The notes under the pieces are model-generated. The model was not told the DNA's origin and did not search any database. It worked only from the letters and a program-made list of their open reading frames with translations. Of a DNA stretch of 46,143 bases, positions 15,810-24,730 are shown in pieces; position 1 is the first letter of the stretch, and each line of letters starts with the position of its first letter. The stretch is taken from NCBI GenBank assembly GCA_002493305.1, contig DKYJ01000031.1, positions 1 to 46,143 of the forward strand, read 5' to 3'. A program made the translations under genes and the position numbers. The DNA comes from Clostridiales bacterium UBA7103. GTDB taxonomy: Bacteria; Bacillota; Clostridia; Oscillospirales; Oscillospiraceae.

Positions 15810-17094
15810 TTACCCCCGGATAGGCGAGCGTCTATACAGGGAGGTGCTGCCAAACGGCCTTAGGATCAACATCGTGCCAAAGCCGGGCTTTGGCTCGTAC
15901 TTTGCCGCTTTCGCCGCCGATTACGGCGGGGCGGCCCGCCGCTTTGAGCTTGGCGGGGAGCTTATCGACACTCCTGCGGGCGTGGCCCATTTTTTAGAGC
16001 ACAAGATGTTCGACCTGCCGGACGGAGATAACGCCATGACCCTGCTCAGCGCAAACGGTGCCGACCCCAACGCCTTCACCTCCGCCGCCATGACCTGTTA
16101 TTTTTTCCAGTGCACTACAAATTTTGAGGAAAACCTCCGCCTGCTGCTGCACTTTGTGTCCACTCCGTATTTTACGGAGGAGACGGTGCAGAAGGAGCAG
16201 GGCATCATAGCTCAGGAGATCCTTATGGGCGAGGACAGCCCAGATCAGGCGCTTTACTACAACCTGCTGGGGCTTTTATATAAGCAGCACCCCATAAGGG
16301 ACAAGGTTGCCGGCACGGTGGAGAGCATCGCGCAGATAAGCGCTGAGACCCTTTATAATTGTCACAAAGCATTTTATTCCCCGGTGAATATGACTCTCTG
16401 CATCGCCGGAGATGTTGACCCGGAGCGTATCCGCGCCATTGCCGAGGAAGAGCTGCCCCAAGAACGCAGCGAGCTTCCAAAGGCGGACTTTGGCCCGGAG
16501 GAATCCCTCCTGCCCACAGCCGCCGAGCATTGGGAGAGCATGAGCGTATCCGCGCCCATCTTCATGATCGGCGGGAAGCTCCGCCCGGAAAAGGGCGAGG
16601 CCGCTCTGCGTCAGCAGCTTGTTTCGGCGCTGGCCCTTCGCCTGCTGGTCGGCTCCTCCTCCCCGTTTTATACCGGGCTTTACGCAAAAGGGCTTTTGAG
16701 CCGGGACTATGACTATGAGGCAGACTTTGCCGCCGGGACAGGGACAATTATCATAAGCGGCGAGAGCAGCGACCCTGAGCAGGTGTTCAAGGCCCTGCTG
16801 GACGAGGCGCAGCGGGTATCGCGTGAGGGAATAGACCCCGCCCGATTCGAGCGGGCGAAGCGGGCTTCCTTCGGCGCGAGGCTCAGAGGGCTTGAGGATT
16901 TTGAAAATATCTGCTACTCGCTGGCTGCGGCGGAGTTTGACGGGTACTGCGCGCTTGACGCGATAGACGCGCTCTCCGGTGTGGATAAGGCCGAGTGCGA
17001 GGTCTTTATTCGGGAGAACATCACCGCCGAGCGTATGGCGATGGCGGTCATCTCCCCTAAACGCGACGCTGAGCCGGAGATACAGGAGGCTTGA
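15796..17094 (+). CDS. ymfH: M16 family zinc peptidase YmfH
   Basis: A 432-residue M16 peptidase with the inverted zinc motif HFLEH (65-69 from the chosen start) and a downstream glutamate in the TVQKEQGIIAQEI helix, so the catalytic site looks intact. The following ANGADPNAFTSAAMTCYFF segment is typical of the family. It probably works with YmfF as an alpha/beta pair. I chose the ATG at 15796 because GAGGAGG lies 6 bases upstream, within the end of ymfF. The lgt gene begins a few bases after its stop. Confidence 0.9.
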   Translation: MQMTDYPRIGERLYREVLPNGLRINIVPKPGFGSYFAAFAADYGGAARRFELGGELIDTPAGVAHFLEHKMFDLPDGDNAMTLLSANGADPNAFTSAAMTCYFFQCTTNFEENLRLLLHFVSTPYFTEETVQKEQGIIAQEILMGEDSPDQALYYNLLGLLYKQHPIRDKVAGTVESIAQISAETLYNCHKAFYSPVNMTLCIAGDVDPERIRAIAEEELPQERSELPKADFGPEESLLPTAAEHWESMSVSAPIFMIGGKLRPEKGEAALRQQLVSALALRLLVGSSSPFYTGLYAKGLLSRDYDYEADFAAGTGTIIISGESSDPEQVFKALLDEAQRVSREGIDPARFERAKRASFGARLRGLEDFENICYSLAAAEFDGYCALDAIDALSGVDKAECEVFIRENITAERMAMAVISPKRDAEPEIQEA

Positions 17095-17099
17095 GAGCG

Positions 17100-18032
17100 G
17101 TGTTTCAGTTTTTGTTTTCCACCATGCAGCGCGAGAGCGCTGTCAGCTTCCCCATGCTGGGGGACTTTTCGATCGATCCGCCGGCCTATTTTACGGTTTT
17201 CGGCATAAACATTTATTTCTACGGGGTTTTGATTGGTCTGGGCTTTATTTTGGCCATGCTCTACTGCTCAAAGCGCTGCTCGAAATTCGGCATCAGGCAG
17301 GATGATTTTTTTGACATGATGCTCTGGCTGCTGCCCTTTTCTATCATCGGCGCAAGGCTTTACTATGTGCTCTTTGAGCTGGACAGCTATCTTGCCGACC
17401 CCGCGAAGATCTTCGCCATCCGTGACGGCGGCCTTGCCATTTACGGCGGGGTCATAGCCGGGATACTCGTCATATGGCTCGTGTGCAGGCGCAAGAAGAT
17501 CCCCGTGCTCGCCATGCTGGATCTGGTGGTTTTCGGCCTGCTCATCGGGCAGATCTTAGGCCGCTGGGGCAACTTCATGAACCGCGAGGCCTTTGGCGCG
17601 GAGACAGAAATTTTCTGCCGCATGGGGCTCACCGCCCCGGACGGGACGACCATATTTGTCCACCCGACCTTTTTGTATGAGAGCCTTTGGAACCTCATCG
17701 GGCTTATCTTCCTCATAGTGTGGACAAATAAGGGCAAGCGCCGCTATGACGGGCAGTGCCTGCTTATCTATTTCCTATGGTACGGCAGCGGCAGAGCATG
17801 GATAGAGGGTCTGCGCACGGACAGCCTCTACATCGGCGGCAGCAACATACGCGTATCACAGGCGCTCTCGATAGCGCTTGCATTGATAGCTCTCGCGGTG
17901 CTTATCGTGCAGAGCCGCAGGCCCCACTCTCCGGAGGAGCTGTATGTCAACCGGGCGGCGCGGGCAGGCGCGGAAGAAAAAACAACCACAGACACACAGA
18001 CAGAAACATCAGGAGGTAACAACAATGGCTAA
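17100..18032 (+). CDS. lgt: Prolipoprotein diacylglyceryl transferase
   Basis: A 310-residue polytopic membrane protein with Lgt signatures: FGINIYFYGVLIGLGFILA, GARLYYVLFE, RDGGLAIYGGVIAG and the Lgt motif GRWGNFMNREAFG, followed by HPTFLYES and a final YGSGRAWIEGLRTDSLY. Lgt transfers diacylglycerol from phosphatidylglycerol to the lipobox cysteine of prolipoproteins, including at least two encoded here (3541-4398 and 37124-38722). There is no ATG near the family start. A GTG at 17100, 10 bases after GGAGG, is my choice; a TTG at 17091 overlapping the ymfH stop is the alternative. The C-terminal tail is long and hydrophilic and overlaps the next gene by 8 bp. Confidence 0.94.
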   Translation: MFQFLFSTMQRESAVSFPMLGDFSIDPPAYFTVFGINIYFYGVLIGLGFILAMLYCSKRCSKFGIRQDDFFDMMLWLLPFSIIGARLYYVLFELDSYLADPAKIFAIRDGGLAIYGGVIAGILVIWLVCRRKKIPVLAMLDLVVFGLLIGQILGRWGNFMNREAFGAETEIFCRMGLTAPDGTTIFVHPTFLYESLWNLIGLIFLIVWTNKGKRRYDGQCLLIYFLWYGSGRAWIEGLRTDSLYIGGSNIRVSQALSIALALIALAVLIVQSRRPHSPEELYVNRAARAGAEEKTTTDTQTETSGGNNNG

Positions 18033-18447
18033 TTACAAAGATATTATCACCGGCACTCTCAACAACCTTGTCAGCAAGGCGAAAGAGGTCGCCGACAACG
18101 GTACAGTGCGCAATATCTACGAGCAGGGCAGCACCCGCGCCAAGGCATATGCGCGCATCGCAAAGCTGGGTCTTGAGATAAACGGCGACACCGAGGAGCT
18201 GCGCCGGGTATATACCGAGATAGGCAAGCTTTATTACGAGGAGAACCGTAACGATCCGCAGGGCTTCTTCGCCCCCCTCTTCCAGCAGGCAGAGGAGCTC
18301 ACCGAGCGCATAAATGCCAAGAGCGACGAAATGGACGCGCTCAAGGCCGAAGCCGCCCAGACCGCCGAAAAAGACCTTGAGGTCGAGATAGGCGACTTTG
18401 AGGAGGTCGTCTCCTCCACCGAGGACGACGGCGCAGGCAAAGAATAA
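18025..18447 (+). CDS. Small acidic coiled-coil protein of unknown function
   Basis: A 140-residue soluble protein. The ATG at 18025 follows AGGAGGT and overlaps the end of lgt. It begins MANYKDIITGTLNNLVSKAK, has a central segment with GSTRAKAYARIAKLGLEING and RRVYTEIGKLYYEEN, and a C-terminal helical, acidic stretch with heptad-like spacing (AEELTERINAKSDEMDALKA). Many Clostridia encode proteins of this outline near zinc-ribbon or cell-envelope genes, but I do not recognise a named family. It closes the ymfF-ymfH-lgt operon and is followed by a strong terminator. Confidence 0.8.
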   Translation: MANYKDIITGTLNNLVSKAKEVADNGTVRNIYEQGSTRAKAYARIAKLGLEINGDTEELRRVYTEIGKLYYEENRNDPQGFFAPLFQQAEELTERINAKSDEMDALKAEAAQTAEKDLEVEIGDFEEVVSSTEDDGAGKE

Positions 18448-18462
18448 GCCAGAAAACACTCC

Positions 18463-18496
18463 CCCCGCTGACCTAAAAAGTCAGCGGGGTTTTTTG
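18463..18496 (+). terminator. Intrinsic terminator of the ymfF-ymfH-lgt operon
   Basis: CCCCGCTGAC (18463-18472), loop CTAAAAA, GTCAGCGGGG (18480-18489), then six Ts. Perfect 10-bp stem. Confidence 0.92.
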
Positions 18497-18499
18497 TTG

Positions 18500-18558
18500 T
18501 CCGAAATGCCTTGACAAAAGTCCGAAATCGGATTATACTCCTACAGTCCGATTTCGGA
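18500..18558 (+). promoter_or_regulatory. Promoter and MarR operators controlling marR-MATE
   Basis: -35 TTGACA (18511-18516), 17-bp spacer, -10 TATACT (18534-18539). TCCGAAATCGGA (18521-18532) lies in the spacer, and TCCGATTTCGGA (18547-18558) lies at about +1 to +12. Both are palindromes with the same TCCGA/TCGGA arms. A further half-site, TCCGAAAT, sits at 18500-18507. Binding would block RNA polymerase directly, so this is a strong candidate for autorepression by the MarR protein encoded next. Confidence 0.85.
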
Positions 18559-18571
18559 CAATGGAGGGAAA

Positions 18572-19006
18572 ATGAAAACTCGTCTATCCAAGGAAATACA
18601 GCGGCTGGACCGCCTTATAAGCGAGACGGACGCCGCGTATCACAGCTGCGCCGTCAGGCTGGGTCTGTCCGACAGCGCGCTGAAAATACTCTACACGGTT
18701 TACAGCCGCGGCGGGGAGTGTATGCTTCGGGAGGTCAGCCGGCAGACGGGAATCGGCAAGCAGACGCTCAGCTCCTCGGTCGCCGTGCTGGAGCGCGGCG
18801 GAATAGTCGCGCTTAAAGCGGAAGGGAGGAGCAAACGGCTTTCTCTCACCCCGGCGGGCCTTGAGCTTGCCGAGCGGACGGCGGCGCTGGTCATGGCGGC
18901 GGAGAATCGGGTCTTCGCCGGCTGGGAGCGGGCGGACATGGAGAAATATCTGGAGCTTACCGAGCGCTATCTCAACGACTTCCGAAGGGAGACGGAAAAT
19001 CTATAA
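18572..19006 (+). CDS. MarR family transcriptional regulator
   Basis: A 144-residue winged-helix protein. Helices around SDSALKILYTVYSRGGECMLREVSRQTGIGKQTLSSSVAVLERGG form the MarR helix-turn-helix, followed by the wing ALKAEGRSKRLSLTPAG. MarR proteins bind palindromic sites as dimers and release on ligand binding. Two perfect palindromes overlap its own promoter. It lies 6 bp upstream of a MATE exporter, so the likely role is ligand-controlled expression of drug or metabolite export. The ATG follows GGAGGG. Confidence 0.92.
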   Translation: MKTRLSKEIQRLDRLISETDAAYHSCAVRLGLSDSALKILYTVYSRGGECMLREVSRQTGIGKQTLSSSVAVLERGGIVALKAEGRSKRLSLTPAGLELAERTAALVMAAENRVFAGWERADMEKYLELTERYLNDFRRETENL

Positions 19007-19012
19007 TCGGCT

Positions 19013-20344
19013 ATGAAAATACAATTATCTGATCATTTTACTTATTCAAAACTCTTTCGCTTTACGCTGCCGTCCGTTCTCATGATGGTTCTCACCTCGA
19101 TTTACGGCGTGGTGGACGGATTTTTTGTCTCGAACTTTGCGGGCAAAACCGCCTTTGCCGCGCTCAACCTCATCATGCCCTTTGTCATGATACTGGCCGG
19201 CACGGGCTTTATGGTGGGTACCGGCGGCACGGCGCTGGTAGCGAAGGTTTTAGGCATGGGCGATAAGCAGCGGGCAAACCGTTATTTTTCCATGCTGATT
19301 TATTTCACGATCATTTTGGGAGTGTTTTTTTCCGCCCTCGGCGTGATCTTCACGCCGCAGGTGGCGGCTTTTCTCGGGGCGACGGAAGATATGATGCACG
19401 ACTGCGTGCTGTATGGCAGGATCATCAACGCATTTACAATGCTGTATATGCTGCAAAATGTCTTTCAAAGCTTTTTTGTCGCCGCGGAAAAGCCTAAGCT
19501 CGGTTTGGCCGTAACAATTGCCGCAGGACTTACAAACATGGTTCTGGACGCGCTTTTTGTGGGTGTGTTCAGATGGGGCGTCGCTGGCGCGGCGCTGGGC
19601 ACAGGGCTGAGCCAGTGCATTGGCGGGCTGTTCCCGCTGGTATATTTTCTCCGCCCCAACAGCAGCCTTTTGCGGCTCACGGCAGCAAAGCTTGAAATAA
19701 AACCGCTTCTGCAGACCTGCAGCAACGGCGCGTCGGAGCTGATGAGCAACATTTCCGGCTCGTTCGTCGGCATGATCTATAATTTTCAGCTCATGAAATA
19801 CATTGGCGAAAACGGCATTTCGGCATACGGCGTGCTGATGTATGTGCAGTTAATTTTTATCGCCGTGTTCATCGGTTACTCCATTGGCTGCGCCCCGGTC
19901 ATCAGCTATCACTACGGTGCGGGCAACAGCGCGGAGCTGAAAAGCATGCTGAGAAAGAGCGCGCTGCTGATGAGTATCCTCGGACTTGTGATGTGTATGG
20001 CAGCATACCTGCTGGCGCTGCCTCTTTCAAGGCTCTTTGTGGGCTATGACGCGGAGCTTTTCGCCCTGACCGCCCACGCCTTCCGGCTATACTCGCTCTC
20101 GTTTTTGCTTGCCGGTCTTAATATTTTCGCCTCATCATTTTTCACCGCGCTCAATAACGGCGGTATCTCAGCTGCGATATCCTTTCTGCGCACCATGCTG
20201 TTTCAGACCTCAATGGTGCTCCTTCTGCCTCTTATATTCGATGTCGATGGGATATGGTGGGCCATATCGGCGGCGGAGGTCTGCGCCTTCGTGCTGTCCG
20301 CAAGCTTCATATTCGCCAAACGGAAAAGGTATAATTATATGTAA
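19013..20344 (+). CDS. MATE family multidrug efflux transporter
   Basis: A 443-residue polytopic protein with about 12 membrane helices. The start resembles MATE proteins (FTLPSVLMMVLTSIYGVVDGFFVS), then GTGFMVGTGGTALVAKVLGMG and repeat-type second-half features (IGYSIGCAPVISYHYGAGN). MATE carriers export cationic drugs or metabolites by Na+ or H+ antiport. The start ATG lacks a clear ribosome site and is 6 bp after the MarR stop, so coupled translation is likely. It is followed by a strong terminator. Confidence 0.93.
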   Translation: MKIQLSDHFTYSKLFRFTLPSVLMMVLTSIYGVVDGFFVSNFAGKTAFAALNLIMPFVMILAGTGFMVGTGGTALVAKVLGMGDKQRANRYFSMLIYFTIILGVFFSALGVIFTPQVAAFLGATEDMMHDCVLYGRIINAFTMLYMLQNVFQSFFVAAEKPKLGLAVTIAAGLTNMVLDALFVGVFRWGVAGAALGTGLSQCIGGLFPLVYFLRPNSSLLRLTAAKLEIKPLLQTCSNGASELMSNISGSFVGMIYNFQLMKYIGENGISAYGVLMYVQLIFIAVFIGYSIGCAPVISYHYGAGNSAELKSMLRKSALLMSILGLVMCMAAYLLALPLSRLFVGYDAELFALTAHAFRLYSLSFLLAGLNIFASSFFTALNNGGISAAISFLRTMLFQTSMVLLLPLIFDVDGIWWAISAAEVCAFVLSASFIFAKRKRYNYM

Positions 20345-20348
20345 GAAA

Positions 20349-20386
20349 CTCCCGCTGACGCGAAGGTCAGCGGGAGCGTTTTTTTG
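20349..20386 (+). terminator. Terminator after the MATE gene
   Basis: CTCCCGCTGAC (20349-20359), loop GCGAAG, GTCAGCGGGAG (20366-20376), then CG and seven Ts. It separates the convergent MATE and ABC operons. Confidence 0.92.
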
Positions 20387-20398
20387 TTATCTTACTTC

Positions 20399-22306
20399 TC
20401 ACTCCAGCTCGAATGAACCGGTATAGAGCTGGTAATACGCGCCCTTCTGGGCGATGAGGCTGTCATGGCTGCCGCGCTCTATGATGCGGCCGTGGTCAAG
20501 CACCATGATAACATCGGAGTTCATGACAGTGGAAAGCCGGTGGGCGATGACGAACACCGTGCGCCCCTCCATGAGCTTATCCATGCCCTTCTGGACTATG
20601 GCCTCGGTATGGGTGTCGATGGAGGAGGTGGCCTCGTCGAGAATCATCACCGGGGGATCTGCCACTGCCGCGCGGGCGATAGCGATAAGCTGCCGCTGCC
20701 CCTGAGAGAGGTTGGCGCCGTTATTGGTAAGAAGCGTATTATAGCCCTCGGGCAGACGGGTGATAAAATCGTCAGCCCCTGCGAGCTTTGCCGCCGCGAC
20801 GCACTCGTCGTCACTTGCCTCCAAGCGCCCGTAGCGGATATTGTCCATAACGCTGCCGGTGAAGAGGTTCGTATCCTGCAAAACTATGCCCAGCGAGCGG
20901 CGCAGATCGTTTTTCTTTATCTTGTTGATGTTTATGCCGTCATAGCGTATCTTGCCGTCGGCAATGTCGTAAAAGCGGTTTATAAGGTTTGTTATAGTGG
21001 TCTTGCCCGCGCCGGTCGCACCCACGAAGGCCACCTTCTGCCCGGGCTCGGCGTATACGGAGACATCGTGCAGAACGGGCTTATCCTTGTCATAGGCAAA
21101 GTCCACCTCCACCATGCGAACATCGCCCTTTAGCGGGGTATAGGTCACCGTGCCGTCAGAGTGGGGATGTCTCCACGCCCAGCAGCCGGTGCGCTCGGCG
21201 CTCTCCGTAACGCTGCCGTCAGGCTGGGATCTGGCGTTAACAAGAGTGACATATCCCTCGTCGGTCTCGGGCTGTTCGTCAAGGAGCTTGAACACACGGG
21301 ACGCGCCGGCGCCTGCCATGACGATGAAGTTCACCTGCTGGGAGAGCTGATTGACATTGCCGGTAAACTGCTTTGTCATATTCAGGAAGGGCACCAGTAT
21401 GCTTATGCTCAGCGCCTTTCCGGAAAAGCTCAGGTTCGGAACGCCCACGATAAGCAGTACGCCGCCGATCAGTGCCAGCAGCACATACAGGATATTGCCG
21501 ATATTGCCGATAACAGGGCCGAGAATGCTTGCGTAGGCATTGGCGCGGAAGCTGTTCTGGAACAGCTCCTCGTTTATTTTGTCAAAGTCCTCAACCGCCT
21601 GTTCCTCATGGCAAAAGACCTTGACAACCTTCTGGCCGTTCATGGTCTCCTGGATATAGCCCTCGGTAGCCGCGACGGACTTCTGCTGCCGCAGGAAGTA
21701 CTTTGCCGAGCCACCGCCGATCTTTTTGGTCACCAGCACCATTAAAACCACTCCCAGCAGCACCACCAGCGTCAGCCATACGCTGAAATACAGCATTATG
21801 GCCAGCACCACCAGCACTATCGCCCCCGCCTGAACAAATGTGGGGATCGACTGGGAGACAAGCTGGCGCAGGGTGTCGATATCATTGGTATAGTGGCTCA
21901 TGATATCGCCGTGCTTATGGGTGTCAAAATAGCGGATGGGCAGACCCTGCATATCCCCGAAAAGCTCCTGACGAAGCTTATCCATAAAGCCTTGGGTCAT
22001 TATAGCTCCAAGCTGAGTGTACAGGGTGATGGAAATGATACTCAGCACATACAGCGCCACCAGCAGGGCGAGGTAGGGCATGATCTCCGCGCTTGCCGAG
22101 CCCCAGTCCCCGCTGCGGTACCATTTTTCAATGACGGACAGCACATTCTGGATAAACAGCGAGGGCACCGCGGACACTACCGCCGAAAACAATATACACA
22201 CAATAGTCAGCGGGGCGAGGACGGGATAATAGCCGAAATATTTTTTGACGGTGCGCTTTATAGCCGCCAAGCTCTCTGCGCCGTCAGCCATAGGCCGTTT
22301 ATTCAT
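20399..22306 (-). CDS. ABC exporter subunit (permease-ATPase), catalytic-site intact partner
   Basis: A 635-residue fused transporter. The N-terminal six-helix exporter domain has a YFDTHKHGDIMSHYTNDIDTLR coupling region. The C-terminal ATPase has Walker A GATGAGKTT, signature LSQGQ, Walker B VMILDEATS with a catalytic Glu, and the H-loop in IAHRLSTV. A roughly 50-residue insertion rich in polar residues lies between the two domains (ARSQPDGSVTESAERTG region). The start ATG at 22304-22306 follows GGGAGGGG and overlaps the stop of the partner gene by 8 bp; longer upstream extensions have no ribosome site. With the next protein it should form a heterodimeric exporter. Confidence 0.93.
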   Translation of the reverse strand: MNKRPMADGAESLAAIKRTVKKYFGYYPVLAPLTIVCILFSAVVSAVPSLFIQNVLSVIEKWYRSGDWGSASAEIMPYLALLVALYVLSIISITLYTQLGAIMTQGFMDKLRQELFGDMQGLPIRYFDTHKHGDIMSHYTNDIDTLRQLVSQSIPTFVQAGAIVLVVLAIMLYFSVWLTLVVLLGVVLMVLVTKKIGGGSAKYFLRQQKSVAATEGYIQETMNGQKVVKVFCHEEQAVEDFDKINEELFQNSFRANAYASILGPVIGNIGNILYVLLALIGGVLLIVGVPNLSFSGKALSISILVPFLNMTKQFTGNVNQLSQQVNFIVMAGAGASRVFKLLDEQPETDEGYVTLVNARSQPDGSVTESAERTGCWAWRHPHSDGTVTYTPLKGDVRMVEVDFAYDKDKPVLHDVSVYAEPGQKVAFVGATGAGKTTITNLINRFYDIADGKIRYDGININKIKKNDLRRSLGIVLQDTNLFTGSVMDNIRYGRLEASDDECVAAAKLAGADDFITRLPEGYNTLLTNNGANLSQGQRQLIAIARAAVADPPVMILDEATSSIDTHTEAIVQKGMDKLMEGRTVFVIAHRLSTVMNSDVIMVLDHGRIIERGSHDSLIAQKGAYYQLYTGSFELE

Positions 22307-24047
22307 CAAAGTCCCCTCCCTTGCTCTGTTCTTCAAATATCTCGCGGTACATGGGGCAGCCCTGCATGAGCTGCTCATGGCTGCCCATAGCGGAGACAGC
22401 GCCGTTTTCCATGACCAAGATAATGTCCGCGTCCTGAACGGATGCCACGCGCTGGGCAATGATTATCTTTGTCGTATCGGGTATATATTCCCTGAACCCC
22501 TGCCGGATCAGCGCGTCAGTCTTGGTATCGACAGCGCTGGTGGAGTCGTCCAGGATCAGAATTTTGGGCTTTTTCAGCAGGGCGCGGGCAATACAGAGCC
22601 GCTGCTTCTGCCCGCCGGAAACATTGGTGCCACCCTGCTCTATCCATGAGTTGTAGCCGTCGGGGAAGCTGCGGATAAATTCATCTGCCTGAGCAAGCCT
22701 GCAGGCTTCTTCAAGCTCCGCGTCGCTTGCAGCCTCATCGCCCCAGCGCAGGTTGTCTTTTATCGTGCCGGAGAAGAGCAGGTTCTTCTGCAGCACCATC
22801 GCGACAGCCTCGCGCAGGCTTTCGATATCATAGCTTCGCACATCCACGCCGCCGACCTTCACGCTGCCCTCGGTCACATCGTAGAGCCGTGGTATAAGCT
22901 GGACAAGGCTGCTCTTACCGGAACCGGTTCCGCCCAGGATGCCCACCGTTGCGCCGGAGGGTATGCTCAGGTTTATCCCCTCAAGGGCGCATTTTTCCGC
23001 TTTTTTGGAGTATTTGAAGGAAACGCCCTCAAAGTCAATGGAGCCATCGCGGACATCTTTAACGCCGTCCTCCGGCTGGGTCATAGTGCTCTCTTCATTC
23101 AAGACCTCGCATATCCTGCGGGCAGACTCGGCGGACATGGTGAGCATGACATATATCATGGAGATCATCATCAGCGACATGAGGATCTGCATGCCGTAGG
23201 TAAGCATGGCCGAGAGCTGGCCCACATCAATAACCGTGCCGCTATTGGTAACGATCAGCTTTGAGCCCACATAAAGCACAAAAACCATGTTAAAATAGAG
23301 GCAGATCTGCATCAAAGGGCTATTGAGAGCCACGACCCGCTCCGCGTGGGTGAAATCCCTGGCGATATCGTGTGATGCGGCGCCGAACTTCTGCTTTTCA
23401 TAGTCCTCGCGGGCAAAGCCCTTTACAACGCGCATGGCGCGGACATTTTCCTCTATGGACTCATTCATTCGGTCATACTTTTTAAACACGGCACGGAAAG
23501 CGGGCATGGCTTCCTTCGCGATAAAGAGCAGACCCACTACCAGCACTGGGATAACTATCACGAAGGTCATAGCAAGCTTTCCGCCCATGATGAAAGCCAT
23601 AGCCACCGCGAAAATCAGCATCAGCGGCGCGCGGATAGCAATGCGGATGATCATCATGAAAGCCTGCTGTACATTGGAGATATCCGTTGTCATGCGGGTC
23701 ACCAGCGAGGCAGACGAAAACTTATCTATGTTTTCAAAGGCGAAGCCCTGTACCCTGCGGAACACATCTCCGCGCAGGTTCTTTGCAAAGCCGGCGGAGG
23801 CCTTGGAGCCCATATAGCCGCCCAGGCCGCCGCAGGCGAGGGAGACTATCGCCATCGCCACCAGTATCAGCCCGGTCTTCAGCACCTCCGTCAGATTCGC
23901 CCCTGCCTTGATGACATTGATGAGGTTTGCGGTTATGAAGGGAATAAGCACATCAATAAACACCTCGCAAGCCATGAGGATCACGGTGATTATGGATGGT
24001 TTTTTGTATTCCCTTATGCTTTTTGCCAGAGTTTTTATCACTGTCAA
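22299..24047 (-). CDS. ABC exporter subunit (permease-ATPase), degenerate-site partner
   Basis: A 582-residue ABC half-exporter. Six membrane helices (MACEVFIDVLIPFITANLIN and following) precede an ATPase with Walker A GGTGSGKSS, signature VSGGQ and Walker B ILILDDSTS. The residue after the Walker B Asp is Asp rather than the catalytic Glu, and the H-loop reads IAQRVASV (Gln instead of His). This is the classical degenerate half of heterodimeric exporters such as TM287/288 or BmrCD, while its partner has a normal Glu and His. The gene overlaps the upstream MarR gene by 4 bp and the partner by 8 bp. Substrate unknown; drug or peptide export is inferred from the MarR neighbour. Confidence 0.93.
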   Translation of the reverse strand: MTVIKTLAKSIREYKKPSIITVILMACEVFIDVLIPFITANLINVIKAGANLTEVLKTGLILVAMAIVSLACGGLGGYMGSKASAGFAKNLRGDVFRRVQGFAFENIDKFSSASLVTRMTTDISNVQQAFMMIIRIAIRAPLMLIFAVAMAFIMGGKLAMTFVIVIPVLVVGLLFIAKEAMPAFRAVFKKYDRMNESIEENVRAMRVVKGFAREDYEKQKFGAASHDIARDFTHAERVVALNSPLMQICLYFNMVFVLYVGSKLIVTNSGTVIDVGQLSAMLTYGMQILMSLMMISMIYVMLTMSAESARRICEVLNEESTMTQPEDGVKDVRDGSIDFEGVSFKYSKKAEKCALEGINLSIPSGATVGILGGTGSGKSSLVQLIPRLYDVTEGSVKVGGVDVRSYDIESLREAVAMVLQKNLLFSGTIKDNLRWGDEAASDAELEEACRLAQADEFIRSFPDGYNSWIEQGGTNVSGGQKQRLCIARALLKKPKILILDDSTSAVDTKTDALIRQGFREYIPDTTKIIIAQRVASVQDADIILVMENGAVSAMGSHEQLMQGCPMYREIFEEQSKGGDFDE

Positions 24048-24511
24048 CTGTTCCTTTCCTGCCGCTCAGGCCGCAGCCGCTCGGCATTTTGTATCATTAT
24101 CCCGGTGATCTGGGCAAGCTGGGCTCTCTGCTCCGGGCTAAGGCCCCGGCTCAAAAGCTCGGTCACCTCTCCGTCTGTCTGCTCGATCATGGTTTGCAGG
24201 CACTTTGCCTTTTCCGTGGATCGGATGACCTTTGCGCGCCTGTCCATTTTCCCGTGGGTGCAGGTAATGTATTCCTTTTTACTCAGGCGCTTTATTATCT
24301 CCGTCATGGTTGGGTGCGTGACACGGTTCGCTTGTTCAAGGCAGCGCTGATTTATCTCCTGCGCGCCCTCATCCTCCATGCGCATAAGCTGCCCCAGCAC
24401 CGCAAACTGCACGCCGGTGAGCTCCTGTTCCCTGAGCCTCCTGTCAAGCTCAAAGCGAAACGCCCTTGCAATAATGGAAAAGCGCATCCCCATTGGTACC
24501 TCCCGTTCCAT
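24044..24511 (-). CDS. MarR family regulator of the ABC exporter
   Basis: A 155-residue MarR protein: LTGVQFAVLGQLMRMEDEGAQEINQ, then the recognition part NRVTHPTMTEIIKRLSKKEYI and wing KMDRRAKVIRSTEKA. The start ATG at 24509-24511 follows GGAGGTG. It overlaps the ABC gene by 4 bp, so it is co-transcribed with the exporter and probably represses it and itself through the TAGGT/ACCTA site near the promoter. Confidence 0.93.
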   Translation of the reverse strand: MEREVPMGMRFSIIARAFRFELDRRLREQELTGVQFAVLGQLMRMEDEGAQEINQRCLEQANRVTHPTMTEIIKRLSKKEYITCTHGKMDRRAKVIRSTEKAKCLQTMIEQTDGEVTELLSRGLSPEQRAQLAQITGIMIQNAERLRPERQERNS

Positions 24512-24563
24512 TACTTCACCTCCATGGATAACGAAAAGGGTATCATTTCATTTTTTCAAATAA

Positions 24564-24609
24564 TAGGTCGTAGCCTACCTAATTATAGGCAAATACCTTA
24601 AATTGTCAA
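24564..24609 (-). promoter_or_regulatory. Promoter and putative MarR operator for marR-ABC-ABC
   Basis: Minus strand: -35 TTGACA (24609-24604), 16-bp spacer, -10 TATAAT (24587-24582). Immediately downstream TAGGT (reading 24581-24577) and ACCTA (24568-24564) form an inverted repeat with an 8-base centre around the expected start site, a suitable MarR operator. Confidence 0.75.
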
Positions 24610-24665
24610 GTCCGGCTGTGTAAACTTTTTGTGACGAAGCTCGCCCAGTTTTAAGCAGGCGCTGA

Positions 24666-24694
24666 TTGACAAAGGCGGCTGATTTTGGTATGTT
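24666..24694 (+). promoter_or_regulatory. Promoter for the isomerase-like gene
   Basis: -35 TTGACA (24666-24671), 17-bp spacer, -10 TATGTT (24689-24694). The start would be near 24701, about 30 bases before the ATG. Confidence 0.65.
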
Positions 24695-24730
24695 GTTTTA
24701 ATTGATTACAGTTGAAAGTGAGGCTATAAG

